The translations under genes and the position numbers were made by a program. From Crotophaga sulcirostris (lineage: Eukaryota; Chordata; Aves; Cuculiformes; Crotophagidae): a stretch of 64,000 nucleotides of DNA. The notes beneath the pieces are model-generated. The model did not search any database and was not told the origin of the DNA. It saw only the letters and a program-made list of their open reading frames with translations. The first letter of the stretch is position 1. Each line of letters starts with the position of its first letter. Below, piece by piece: positions 25,601 to 38,079 of this stretch. The stretch lies in the NCBI GenBank assembly GCA_013397455.1, contig VYZB01000382.1:795666-859665 (forward strand), given 5' to 3'.

Positions 25601-27501
25601 GTTTTAAATATAGCTTTGTACTTCTGTTGTTTTCTAAAAAAACCTGTAATAATGTTTTAATGATAAATTAAATGCATTAAAATATTTTTATGTTGCTGTT
25701 TCATCCTCGTGTAAAACTATGGAATAGGAGCAAAGTAATTAACTGTAAGGGCATTTGTATTTTAAATGATCACAGTCTTCTGTAGGATTTTTTTATTTAA
25801 TTTAAAAACATTTTTAATCAAATCAAAGGATAACAGTTTCTCAAGGGTCATAATCTCCAGAATATTATCTTGCTGCATAGCTGCTTTTCTCACATCCACA
25901 CAGTCATTTGAGGAAAAATTTTATTTTTAGTCAGGTGAAAATCTCAGTTAGCATCTTTCAGGGTAATGGACAAACACATAACCTCTTTGGAGTCTTGCTC
26001 TGAAGTATTTTTGAAGTGTGCACATATCTGTATACCATTCCATCCTCTCCCTCGAAACAAGCTTCCATCCCTGTAATTGCTACATTTGTACACACACAAA
26101 CTATGGGAAAATAACAAATACCAGGGAATTGAATCTATGTTAGCCTGATAGCTGTTATTTTTAAAAATATTTGACTGAATATAGGAATTACTGCAAGAAA
26201 ATTGTTTTTCCCTGACAAATTTTGGACTTGACTACATTTGGAATAGACTTTAAGGTAATTTTACTGTCAAGAGTATTGGATGTTAATTTAATTTAGGATA
26301 AAGAAAGCTCTAAACATAACCGTCTCATTTCAAATGCTCATAACTTTTATCTAATGTATTAGATTAAAAATAGCTTTCTCATCTCTCCAGCTATACCTTT
26401 GAAAAAACCTCCATTCTCAGGCATATTTTTTAAATGAAAGAAAGATAGAAGACTATTAACAGAAAGTATGGTTATGGCTAAATATCCAAAACTAACCTGT
26501 CCTAATTCTAAAAAATACCAGACTTGAAAACATACTCTTTGGAATATTTTCTTCTGTTTTATATTCACTGACACATGGATACTCTTTAGTGAGATGATGT
26601 TTCCTGGGGCATAATAAGTGCTGGCAAGCTCAAAAGAAGCCAAGACTATAGAAAACACATATACTGATTGTTTCAGACAATAACATGATCCTGCATTGTC
26701 TAATCTCTCCACACTCTCATCCTCCCTCACAAAATAACAAGGGCTAAAAATATCACTAGAAAAATATAGAAAAAAGTCTGCCACAGACATCTCAGTTGCT
26801 ATGCATTTACCAACTATTTCATCCACAGGAAAACAGGATTTTCATAAAGTTCCTAAATGTAGTATTTTCTTAACTCTGAGTCTACTGAAATAGTGTGTAA
26901 AGGCCATTGACTTTATAAACTGCTGCCCTGTTAGCTGTAGTGACTATGTCTACACGTCACCTCTCTATATGTAAATCAGAAAATCACATTTTAGCATTAT
27001 GGAATGTTTTCTTTCTTGTATTTGAGATACAGCTTGACATTACCAAACAGTTAGAAGACACTACATCATGAAAGTATGTCTCGGTATTATGATTAGCATC
27101 ACAGTAAGCAAAAAGCATTTTCATTGAGTTCAAATATTTCTGCATTTAAAAACATAGCTAGTAAATTTATCTGTATCTGGTGTTTCCAGAGCAGTTGCTA
27201 CAAAATAGTTGTGATTAGAGCATGAGACACTAATGGATAAATAGCCTGCCGTGGATGATTTGAGGGGAAAAACATTAAACCTTTAAGAGGGTTTACAAGG
27301 CTCAGAAGGTTTGGGATTTTAGAAGCATAGAAACCTTCCTAGCTGCACTCAGTGGAATTCCACAGCTCCTCCTGCTGCTCACAGCGATACATTATTTAAC
27401 AGATGCAGGAAAGAAGCTTCTTGAGAAAAGCAGGTTTTTACACACCAGGTGTACAGTTCCCTCACATATATTCTTCCTTAGGTCACCAGACAGCTTCTCA
27501 C
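22646..27501. other. Mixed-composition stretch without supported genes
   Basis: No known repeat or gene is seen. A minus-strand donor at 22842 (ATGAG/GTAAGA) has a TATAAAA about 50 bp upstream (near 22893) and a possible acceptor further up, so a short exon is conceivable. The 155-codon minus-strand frame at 26359-26826 is AT-rich, has no domain and is probably chance. 23.0-24.3 kb is slightly richer in GC. Confidence 0.45.
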
Positions 27502-27611
27502 AATAAGCAAGGAATGACAGTGTTGTCAAGTTGAAAAGACTTTGCAAAGAGGAAGGAATAATAAGCAAGGAATGACAGTGTTGTCAAATTGAAAAGACTT
27601 TGCAAAGAGGA
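27502..27611. repeat. Tandem duplication, 58-bp period
   Basis: The 52-bp block at 27502-27553 recurs at 27560-27611 with a single G/A difference. The six bases between them complete a 58-bp period. It is a recent local duplication; neither copy is coding. Confidence 0.95.
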
Positions 27612-30600
27612 TATTTAGCTGTTCTCAGATTTCTCCACCACTGAACATCCCAGCTTTTTATTTTTGGCTTCAGGGTGTCTGCATGTGGGTGCTCTTTGTG
27701 GTTTTAACTACTATGTTCTTCTGTACTTTCTGTGCTCCCTTTTTCTCTCCTTTTTCAGGACACTCATTTTAATTTCGCTCTTTCCTCCTGCCTCTTTGAG
27801 ACTTATTGAGGGTTGAGCAGCACTTCTGATTTACAGTCCTGGCTTTTTTGCCTTTGCAAAGCCACCCAAAGTTGATTTGCTTACTAGTCAACTGCTTTCC
27901 TCCCTCATCATATTTAATGGGCATATTTTTTTCTTTTTTTAATTCAGTCAGCTCTCAACTGCAGAATAGCAGGTTATGACAGAGAACTTAAATTTAAGAA
28001 ACAAACCACTTCATAATAAAGGCCACATGCAAATTTATCTGTGTGCATTTATCTTCAAAACTGTAGGAAACAGGCTTTTGCAGATAGCTCCATTAAAAAG
28101 CAACAGGAGTTTGGCAAGTGCCTTTTGCCCTGCCAAGTTCCTCAGGACACAGTGTTGCTGCAGAAATCTTCAAGAACGGCAATCCATAGCCTGGATAATC
28201 CACCCAAAGCCGCAAGGGATTAGGCCATGGACTGCTCAGGCCACGGAACTTGTTGATAGAAGCTGGTTTTTAAAGTACTGGACACATATGGAATCAAGGC
28301 ACTAATGAGCAAGCATGAAGAAACAGAAAGGTTGGACTTTTGTGAATGTGTTGGGGAAATTAGTGGACACATCTGATTTGGTCCTCAAAAGGGAAAAACA
28401 AAACAAAAACAATTTATCACCAACGTAGATTGAAAAACAAGCCAGAACAATATTTTAAAGCAAGGAGCTGTATTGCATTACTGGCCAATAGTAATTAGGA
28501 CTGGATGAATACCAAATTAAGTCTGAACTGCATTTCAGTACAACCATGTTTCTGCCATTTCTGTAAGGTCAGTTCTGGGCAGAGCCAGAGTAATTTAAAT
28601 CCTGCCACTGGAAATGCCTCTGCCACCACTGGGAATTACGACCTGGCTGGGGAGAGGACAGGGAACGACAGGAAGAAAAAGTGCAGCCCTCATACACGGA
28701 CGCTGACTTGAAAGAGTTCACACCTGCTTGAAGAGAATGGTGAGGAAAGTAGTAGTATAGGGCTCATAAGCTAGAGATACACATTGGCACCTTGGTAGGC
28801 AGTAGGTGTACATCAGTGCCCTCTTGTTCTATCATCACAGGGTGAAGAAGGGATCGTTGGACTCACCAGTGGGCAAGAAAGAAGGAAAAAGGGAATTATT
28901 CCAGCACTTTCAACACTCTGCCTCCAAAAGCCCAGGGTTATCCTCCAACTCCACCTCTGGTAATTCTTGTGACATCATGTCCCCATCAACCCTTCCTACC
29001 CCATCCTCCCATCTGCTGACATCCCACTTTGCTGCAACACTGAGATTTCCTTTCATGGAACTTTTTCTTCATCTTGGCCATTACCAAATTCATGTTTGCT
29101 TACCACACAGAAAAGGATTTGTCCAGCTTTTATCTAGTCACAGAAATGAACCACCAACCTCTACTAGTTCCCAGATATTATTATAGTGAGTACCCTAAGA
29201 AATCCTAGGGAGATCAGACATAGATGGCTCACACAGTACAAACACCTGATTCCTGATCAACGTGAGGAACTGGGTAAGCAATACCTTTGGTAAGGACCTT
29301 CTCATTTCTAAGCTGAAAATCTTCTTGTGCTAAGGAGCCATTCCTTTTGTTCATTTTTTGGCTTTTATCTGAAGCCCAAGATTTCATCACTTTTTTTCAG
29401 TCATAGTCACTGGATTTTCCTCTGTGGCTGTAAAACAGATATGAAACAGAATATTGGAGACAAGCTACAAAAATGGCAGTTCTTGATGTGCACAATTCCC
29501 TAGAGTTATTACAGAAGTTATATGCACTGCTAACCTTTTAATAAGGGCTAAAATAAAAGGTAAATCCATTGAAAATTTTATTGGAAGCAAGCACAGATTC
29601 CCTCAAGCTCTATTATTTTAATTTTTTCCTATTATGAAAAATGATACGCAAAATGTGACAAGAGCTATTCTTGTCAACAAATTGCATGTGCAGTTGGGTT
29701 CTGGGAGAAAGGAACTCATGCTGCTGTCTCTGTCACATGTCCTATCAAGCACGTAAACCTTGGCTGGGGAACAATCAAGAAGGAGGATAGAACCTCAGAA
29801 ATTGGCTAGTGATACTTTATTAGTGCAAAAGAACTGTTTCTATGCCACAGTGCCTTCAGCAGAAGTTGCACTGCTGTTAATGATGGCAAAGTTTTGTCCC
29901 ATGTAGGTACCTTTGACATAAACACATCATATGGATTTGAAGCAATTACTGAAAAAAACCTTGAATGTGGAGTACAGTATGTCAGAACCTAGTGGGTAGA
30001 GTCTGTGGAAATTTCTTCAGTGCCAATAGTTTCAGGAAGAGAACTCAAACATTCACCCAAACAGGCCTCTCCAGCTCATTTCAGCTACAACTATTTTTTT
30101 TCCTTTATTGTAAGAAATGAATGCTACTTCACTTGCTTTGAAACACAGATGGTGTGACCTAAGAGATGTCACAACACAGTGTTGTGTCATATTCCTGGGT
30201 TGGGCTTTTTTCCTCTTCCATGAACATGAGACAGGCAGCATGAAACTAGTTGACTCAGACCACAACTGGGAGTTGGACCACACAGACTCCACAGAATTTT
30301 TTTGTTCTGTGCATCACCCTATAAAATAATAAGGCCAAAGCCACACTGTAATCCCTAACTCCCCATTATTCATTTCTCTTTCTTCTAGATGTAGGCAGAG
30401 ATCAGTTGTTTTTTCAATGGCAATATTCTCCATATACTGGAGTTTGGCAACATTTTGACAATGTCAAAAGGTAAAAGGGATCCATATGCCAGCTCTCCTT
30501 ATGATTAGGGGTATCCTTTGGGGTAATTTTTAGAAGACTTTTTAAGCCAAAAATTAAGTTATCTCTTTAAGGATATTAATAATTTCTAAGGTGTTTTGTC

Positions 30601-30802
30601 ATTTTACAATTTGTTTGATTATAAACTAAGTCTCACTATTCACAGAAACATTTACTAGACTTCTAAGTCTGGAATGTGTATAATCTGTGTTTTAAAAGAT
30701 CAGTCCTTACATATAAAGAAAATATTCCAAGGACTTTTATTCCATAAAAAGTCAATGGAAGTTCTTTTAATTCAACCCAAAAGCAATAACTAAATGAGTA
30801 AT
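27612..30802. other. Unassigned stretch without supported genes
   Basis: Open frames up to 126 codons occur at 27976-28305 and 28806-29186 (plus strand). They are serine, proline and threonine rich and carry no domain. I see no repeat family and no RNA gene. Confidence 0.5.
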
Positions 30803-30998
30803 AGACATTGGAATGCGCTGCCCAGGGAGGTGGTGGAGTCGCCGAACCCGGAGGTGTTTAAGAGGATATTGGATGAGTTGGATGAGGCACTCAGTGTCAT
30901 GGTTTAGATGATGAGTTGGTGTTAGTGTTAGGCTATAGGCTGGACTCAATGATCTCAGAGGTCCTTTCCAACCTTGTAATACTGTGATACTGTGATAC
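30803..30998 (+). mobile_element. CR1 LINE 3' end, short
   Basis: About 195 bp of a plus-strand CR1. It starts at TTGGAATGCGCTGCCCAGGG, continues through the GAGGTGGTGGAGTC and CCGGAGGTGTTTAAGAGG coding end, and has the 3' UTR block CTCAGAGGTCCTTTCCAACC. It ends with an ATACTGTG 8-bp repeat in two or more copies, a variant of the usual CR1 tail ATTCTATG. The good match suggests it is younger than the 19-kb and 42-kb copies. Confidence 0.96.
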
Positions 30999-33900
30999 AA
31001 TTTTCTAATACACTGTATTGATTTTTTGTTATGTGCCTAAAAGAAATCTGGGCCACGAAGGTTCCCATGTATTTTTAAAATGGAGCACTAAGTTTATAAT
31101 ATATAATTTTAGTATTCTTTGCTTTCCTTAGCTTATGATAATCTAAAATTCAAAATGACACAAGAAGAAGAAAATAACCTACCTCAACAGGTGATGTCTA
31201 TATGATGGCAAGTGCTAATCTAAATTCAAGATGAAACAGGAATGTTTTCTAAATATTTGCATCAAATGCCTTTTTAGTGAAGAGAATGATCATCTGATAT
31301 TATCCTCACCTAGTATGACACATTTAATTTTTCAGTCTTTTTGATTATAGTAGTTGTTCTTTATTTGTAAACAGCCTGTTTGACATGGGCAATAACTCCG
31401 AGTGTTAACAAGTTTTTCCTGGTACAAAAATCTATAACGTCAAAGGAAATCCTTCTAAGGTACCCTACTCTGATAAATTTGGAATGACAATATGATAATT
31501 CATGAATTGTTATGATGATGAAGTCGCTACAGGGCAGAATTCTGTATGGAAAAACTGACAGGTAAGGAAAGAAAAGAAATTGATAATTTACCCCTTCTCA
31601 AAACACTCTTCTGACATTCTGTTGTTAAAACTTAGTGAACTATCAGTTTTAAGAGTCATGCCAAAATCTCCAGGCTATGTAAAAGTGGTCTTCCAATTAG
31701 TAGAACAGTAAAAATTTTGAGCACAATTAAACAACTGCAGCAAAACTGAAAAAAGGGGGAGGCCCTCAGCGGTCATCAGTTGATTGGGAGAAGCAAGCTG
31801 GGGTGTGGGATCCAGCTGGCTAGGTGAAACAAAGCAAGCACACCCCAACGTAAATAACACTGATGGATTCTTACTTTAAACAAACAAGATGGGTAAAACA
31901 CACATTTCCATATCTCAAGGGCAGTTATGGGAGACCAGAAAATGAGGCAGATCTGAAGTTGTCACTTTAAAAGATCTGCTGTCTAATGCTGAAAAGAAAT
32001 CAGAAATGTCAACATTAAATTCAATGGCTCCATCTATTTCTTCCCAAGCAAGATATCATTAGAGATTTCTACACTCCTCTGCAGCCACTAGGTCTGAGAA
32101 ATCCTGACAATTTTAGCAGGTCTCCTTCCTCGCACACCATTTACATCTTGCCGGATATACCAGATCAATATAAACATTCCGCTGTCATTCAAAAAAAAAT
32201 CAATACAGCACAGCATGTGAAGTGGAGAGTCAACAGAAGCAGTTACTCTATGTACTTTATTAGTTGAAAAGCAAGGTCAGACTATGGTTTAAAGAAGAAG
32301 AAATATTACTTTCTTTCACAATTGAAAGACTTTAGAAATATCACCTGGGGCACCTTGCATGGAATGTAGAAATATTTCACACACAAAGAATAAGACTTTC
32401 ATTTTGCTACTGTAAAAAAAATTGAGACCTACATTACATCAGTAGCCTTTTTGGAAATGTTTATAAAAATGACAAGTGAGAAGTATCAAAGCAAGAGTAA
32501 AAGTGTCTGTGGTATTTTATTTTAAAAAAGAAGCTACACATTTTGCAGGCAGAAGTGAATTTATAAAATTTGAGGAGGAAAGTAAAATATTTCATTATCA
32601 TAAATGGCAGACTGTCAAAAAAATAAGTCTCTGCCGCAGTAACATGAAATGCATAACAGTAAGCTTGTAAGGGACAATAAAGTACAACTGGAACCACCTA
32701 AGAAGCAACAACCCAAAAGTCGTCTGAGGGGTACAGAACAACCTCCAGCTTCCATGTCTCAAAAACCCAACTTTGTGTTATATCATCTGTGCTGACTTTA
32801 CTGCCAACTGCTATTAAACACTGAAGCTGAAAGTGATACTTTTGTTCCTTTCCCACACTTTCCTTCAACTATTGTTTTCTTGATTTCCTTTCCAACATGC
32901 CACAGAGAAGTGTTTTGCTGGGCCAAGCTTTAGTGCCAGTTCAAATTAAGGATTGTTCATTCTTTAAAAATTAATCCAGAAATCTGCACTGCCACACTTG
33001 TTCTGACTGTATGTAGATCAGGAGTTAAGAGGCAATGTATATTGACAGAGCTAAATAAGCTTTAACATATAATGTTTATTTGGGTGTTTTCTATTCTTTC
33101 ATTTGTTTTGAATCAGTACAGGATGTTGTAACTGGCAGGGTACATTTGATTGTCTTGTTTCCTTTGAATGGATTTTATTTTCATGTCCTTCTTCATCTGT
33201 TCCAAAACCCCTGTATTTAGATCAGCCTGCCTTGCATTTTTAGGAGTAGTTCATTGGATTGGGTTACTCTGAACAAATAATTGGTTATAGACTGCTTCAA
33301 AGTAATGTAAGTCATGTATTGTTTCCGAGTTATCATTTAATAAAAGAAACCAACTCTGGAAACATTTTAACATGAAGACTTTGTAGACAGATGTGGAATT
33401 GACAGTACTGTCTATCTAAATAATGGTTGGTCGTGGGTTTTTTTCTCTTTTGTACTAGCTACCCATGTCAGTGACATGTCCATCTGGGAAAGGTCATTCC
33501 TGCCTGTGGGTACTTTTACGGGAATGGAGGAATATGAACAAAAAAGAGTTTGTGTCTGCGAACAAATAAGAATGGGAATATTTTCTTGGAAGTGGAACCC
33601 AATATTGTTCTCTTATGATGTGAAAAATGTAAAACCTTACAAGGCAGGATTTGTCTTGGTATTACCTTGACCTTATTCACAGTAACATCTATATACTGCA
33701 TACACAGCAGTAAGGTATTCAGCTTGTAACTTCCAAAATTCCCCTTAGCATTATTTTATATTTGCTCAAGTTGTTATTTTTCTAGACTGCAGAAAAACTT
33801 TTTACTTTCAATTATTTATTGCAAGTTCTCACCACTATTTCTTTTTGTTGGCACTACATTTCCTCCAAAATCCTCAAATGAGAGTTGCTGATTCCTGGTG

Positions 33901-35329
33901 ATTTATGTAATTTGACTTCCTCAAGTTATTCTATTCCTTCCTTGCCCTCCAAAAAAAAAGTTTTGTCATTTTAATATTCTAACTACTTGTGTGAATGTCC
34001 TTGGAATGTAGTATCACACTCAGCAGTCCTATTGTACAAATGTAGCTGCAACACTGACAGGGTTCTGGGCTTTATGCCCTGCAGTAGGCAGTACCAATTT
34101 AATGATGGAAATGCAGGACAGAACTAAAAAGAAAAGAAAAAGACAACACCTTTAATATTTCCTAACACTTTCTGGTAAATCCATACCCAGCAATATGAAT
34201 ATGTCTCACCCTCTCATCAATGACAGTCTCGTAAAACTCTCATTGACATCTCCATTACCTTGACCTTTTTGCTTTAATTTCCTTATGAAGGTTGCAATTA
34301 AAACACAGCCACCTTCTCTTTAATATTTTTAGGCAATTTCTTACTCTTGTATGTATTGGAATTGTGGTCTTTCACTCAGATCTATACGAACACAGTCCTT
34401 TCCTTAAGCCTTTAGTTTAATAACTTGTTCTTGGTATAATGGACTGTAGACATAGCAGGTTTTGGTGCTAAGTAATGATATTCAATGGCAACCACTCTGC
34501 ATCATAGATAGAAACAGGCACTGGTTTTCGGGGGGTTAATTTGTCTGAAGACTTTGAACTGCCACCTGGAGGTAACTGTTCCTTTGAATGACATATGCAG
34601 CTTTGGGGAAGCAAGCACTTTAGATAAGGGGCTAGATTTGGAGAGGATAAATACAAGTAGAGGTTGAATACTAAGAACAGGTGTCCAGAAATCTTGTTCT
34701 CTCTGTAACCTTCAACAGTGAGCCATAAGGTTTTGTTAATATGCTTGTGTGATGCAGCAGGAGTGACTGATGGACCAGGACAGGCCCTGTAGGTAGTAGC
34801 TTTTCCTTCCCTTCCCTTCCCTTTCCCCAGAAGAACTGAGATGAAATAGAAATCCTCCCCTCTATCTTCATCTGTATAATTCCCACAGAGATTCTCACTG
34901 CACTTTTTGGTCTTTAATATGCAATCATACTAATGGGAAAGGGAATGAGACCATGTGGACTTAGTTGCCAAACATATGTCTTCTGAACTAAATTACGTAT
35001 TTTATTGTCAGTTGATGCATCTGTTACTCTTCAAGTGTCAGAACATCTACATATGCTTCAAGATGACAAACCACCAGTAGCTGGAAATAAGTGTTGATCA
35101 GGATGAAAAATCACTTCACCTTTAGACTGGTAAGAAATATTCATCTTCATTTCCAAGTGAGGACAAGTCAATCTAACTCTCAAACTTTTCATTGCCAGGG
35201 TGGATTACAGTTATTCTCTCTGTTGGTGTTGAACATAAAGAAGAGCTGCAGGTTCTAGCTAATATGCAATACATCTCTCTGTCTTTGTCATGGCTCAGAC
35301 AACCACAAACAAGAACCATGAACATATTT
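30999..35329. other. AT-rich stretch without supported genes
   Basis: A (TTCCC)n-like pyrimidine repeat lies at 34804-34828. Otherwise there are only short open frames and A/T runs. A moderately GC-rich 100-bp part near 31750-31850 is not recognised. Confidence 0.5.
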
Positions 35330-35560
35330 TCTTTAGGCTTTTGTCCTAAGTTTCAAGGCCATTAATGGACTAAACCCCAGCGACATTATAAGTTGAATAC
35401 CAAGTGTTAAACCAAGCCAATTATGTTCATCTAGAATAATGTATACTCATAATCGGACTCCAGAAAGAATTAAGAGTAGCTGAGCATCTAAACAACTTTG
35501 GGAAATGCTTCAATGCCTTCTTCTTTTGGAAAACCTTTTCATCATAACTGATGTATACAA
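35330..35560 (+). mobile_element. Probable decayed LINE C-terminal relic (L2-like)
   Basis: The plus strand contains a reading FKAINGLNPSDIIS and, about 100 bases later in another frame, a block that resembles a short leucine and phenylalanine-rich LINE C-terminus (TCTAAACAACTTTGGGAAATG, then TGCCTTCTTCTTTTGGAAAA, cut to short pieces). F-K-A-x-x-G-L-x-P-x-x followed by an S-F-K-x-x-L-K-T-x-F-like end is a pattern of L2 and related LINE ORF2 C-termini. The copy is too decayed to classify firmly, and I rely on the pattern alone. Confidence 0.35.
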
Positions 35561-36199
35561 CATGAATAGACATGATAAGAACATTGACAAATGTCTGTCA
35601 GACCTCCATCCCTCACCCCCAAACATCATCTCAGTTCTAGCTCCCAGTTAAATAAACCTGCCACATCCCTCACCCACTGATTTTTACCTAGAAGTTCTTT
35701 GGTTAGAATGGTGGTAAGTGGCATAATAAAAATGCAAGACGTAGGTTTTTATATTCCCAACACTAAATTTGAATCATCACAGAGAACAGTCAATTTATTG
35801 ACAGCACTAATCAGGAATCTTCAGATGCAATTTTAGGATGAGCTTCATTACGGAATATTTGGTTGCTGAGATGTTAGATACATCTTCCACAGAATCAGTA
35901 ACACATTCCTACTACACTACCTCAACAGTGGTTTTGAGATTTCACTTGGACTTTTTTTGTGTTTGACATTTCAGTATGTAAACACATTCAAGACTTGTTA
36001 ATTTTTTCTGCCAGCAAATTAAGGTATTCAATTGAGAAAAACATCCTCATATCAGGTGCTAATTACATTCTAGTCTTTGTTTAGTTCCATAAAAATGTCC
36101 TTACTAGATAACTTAGTGATCTTTCATGCATTTTGATGTACAACAGACTATGGGTAATATTCCTTCACCACCTTTTCATGGCAACTGCAAACACAAGTA

Positions 36200-37960
36200 C
36201 ATCATTGGTACTTTAATGCCAATCATAGAAGGCTATCAGGTCAGTCAAGCATTATCTCCCCTTGCTGAATCCACGTTGGCCACTTCCAATAACCTTCTTT
36301 TCTTCCACAAGTAGAGATTACATTCAGGATTAGTTGTTCCATCATCTTTCCGACGATGGAGGTGAGGCTGACTGGTCTGTAGTTTCCTGGGTCCTCCTTA
36401 TTTCACTTTTTGAAGCCTGGAGTGACACTGACTTTCCTTCAGTCCTCAGACATCACTTTTGTTTTTCATGACCTTTCAAAGATGATGGCGAGTGGCTTAA
36501 CAATAACAGCTGCCAGCTCCCTCAGGACTCATGGATGCATTCTATTTGTAGTTCTCCAGTTTGCCTAAATGATCTCTTACCCGATCTTCCTCAAGCAACG
36601 GAGAGTCTTTCTTTCTCCAGACTTCCTCTCTTACCTCCAGAGTCTGGGATTCTTGAGGGCTGGCCTTAGCAGTAAAGACTGAAGCAAAGAAAGCATTCAA
36701 TAACCCCACCTTTTCTGTACCCTCCATCACAAAGACACCTACCTATTCAACAGTGGGCCCACATTTTCCATTTTCCCTAGTCTTCCTTTTGCTGTTGATG
36801 TAGTTGAAGAAGCCCTTCTCCTTGTCCTTGACATCCTTGCCAGATTTCATTCCAAGTGGATCTTAACCTTCCTCATTGCATCCCTGCATGCTCTGGCAGC
36901 ATTCCTATATTCCTCCCAAGTGGCCAGTCCCTTTTTCGACATTCTGTAAACTTCTTTCTTCTGTTTGAATTTCTCCAGAAGCTCCTTGCTCATCCGTGCA
37001 GGTCTCCTGCCTCCTTTGCTTGATTTCTGCTTTTTAGGAATGCATCCATCTTGAGCTTGGACAAAGTGGTGCCTGAATATTAACTGGCTCTCTTGGACCA
37101 CTCCCTTACCTTCTACAGTCCTAATCCATGGGATTCCTCCAAGTAGATATTTGAAGAGGCAAAAGTTAACTCTCCTGAAGTCCAGAGTTGTAATCCCAAA
37201 TATTGCCGTACTGCTGCCATGCAGGATCCTAAACTCCATCACCTCATGGTCACTGCAACCAAGGCTGCGCCCAGCCTTCACATCCCCAACTAGTTCTTTG
37301 TTTGTTAGTACAAGGTCTAGCAGCACAACACCTGTGTTAAAAAGTTATTATCAATGATTTGCAGGAATGCCCTGGTCTGTGTGTGCTTACACGTGTTGCT
37401 TTTCCAGCAGATAGCAGGGTGATTTAAGTTCCCCATGAGAACCAGGGTCTGTGATCATGAGTCTACTTCCAGCTGTCTCAAGAAGACCTCACCAACCTTC
37501 TCTTCCTGATCAGTTGGCCTGTAGTAAACACCCACAACAGTGTTACCCGTATTTGTCTGCCCCTTAATTCTTACCCATAAGCTCTTGACTTGTTATTCAT
37601 CTACCTCTAGGCAGAGATTGATACATTCCAGTTGCTCCCTCACATAGAGTAACTCCATCACCTCATCTTTCTGGCCTGTATTTCCTAAAACGTACATAGC
37701 CATTTCTGACAATAATCCATTTACATGAGCTATCCCACCATGTCTCTGTAACTGCAATGAGATCATGGTCCTGCAACTGCATAAAGATCTGTAATTCTTC
37801 CTGTTCGCTCCCATGTTGCATGTGTTGGTGTACAGGCATTTCAGAGAGGTAACCGAGCATGCAGGTTCCTGGAGGGGTGCAAGAGGATCCACCAGAGCTG
37901 TACATACCCTTGAGGTGGTTGTCCTCACGGTTCTTATCTTGGGAGGCAGCTAAGGAACAT
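36200..37960 (-). pseudogene. CR1 ORF2 remnant (APE endonuclease and RT start)
   Basis: ORF2 of CR1 makes an APE-type endonuclease and a reverse transcriptase. Read down the minus strand: LQDHDLIAVTETWWDSS near 37.75 kb (catalytic Glu of ETWW kept), REQLECINLCLEVDE near 37.62 kb, LVLMGNLNHPAICWKSNT near 37.42 kb, SLGCSDHEVMEFRIL near 37.25 kb (SDH kept), the linker FNA..SVFTAK region near 36.68 kb and then RT sequence to 36.2 kb. The usual G-D-F-N of the endonuclease is G-N-L-N, removing a catalytic Asp. The longest open pieces are 36847-37326 (159 codons) and 37593-37928. It ends before RT motif A. Confidence 0.93.
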
Positions 37961-38079
37961 TTGTTGCTGCTCTAGTTGGCCTGGCTTCCTCCCCAATTAG
38001 GTGAGATGACATGAATGCTGCTGTCTTGGATCGCATGCCCCCGAGTCCTTCAGTTTAAAGCCTGTCTCACCAAACTGGC

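Noticed and set aside
26359..26826. 155-codon minus-strand open frame
   Set aside because: AT-rich codons, no domain, no splice or promoter context. A frame of this length is expected by chance about once in a window this size.
28806..29186. 126-codon Ser/Pro/Thr-rich plus-strand frame
   Set aside because: Composition follows the local pyrimidine richness of the DNA; no domain.
31690..31880. Possible solo LTR
   Set aside because: A moderately GC-rich part starting near TGT was considered, but I found no matching end, no flanking duplication and no polyadenylation layout.
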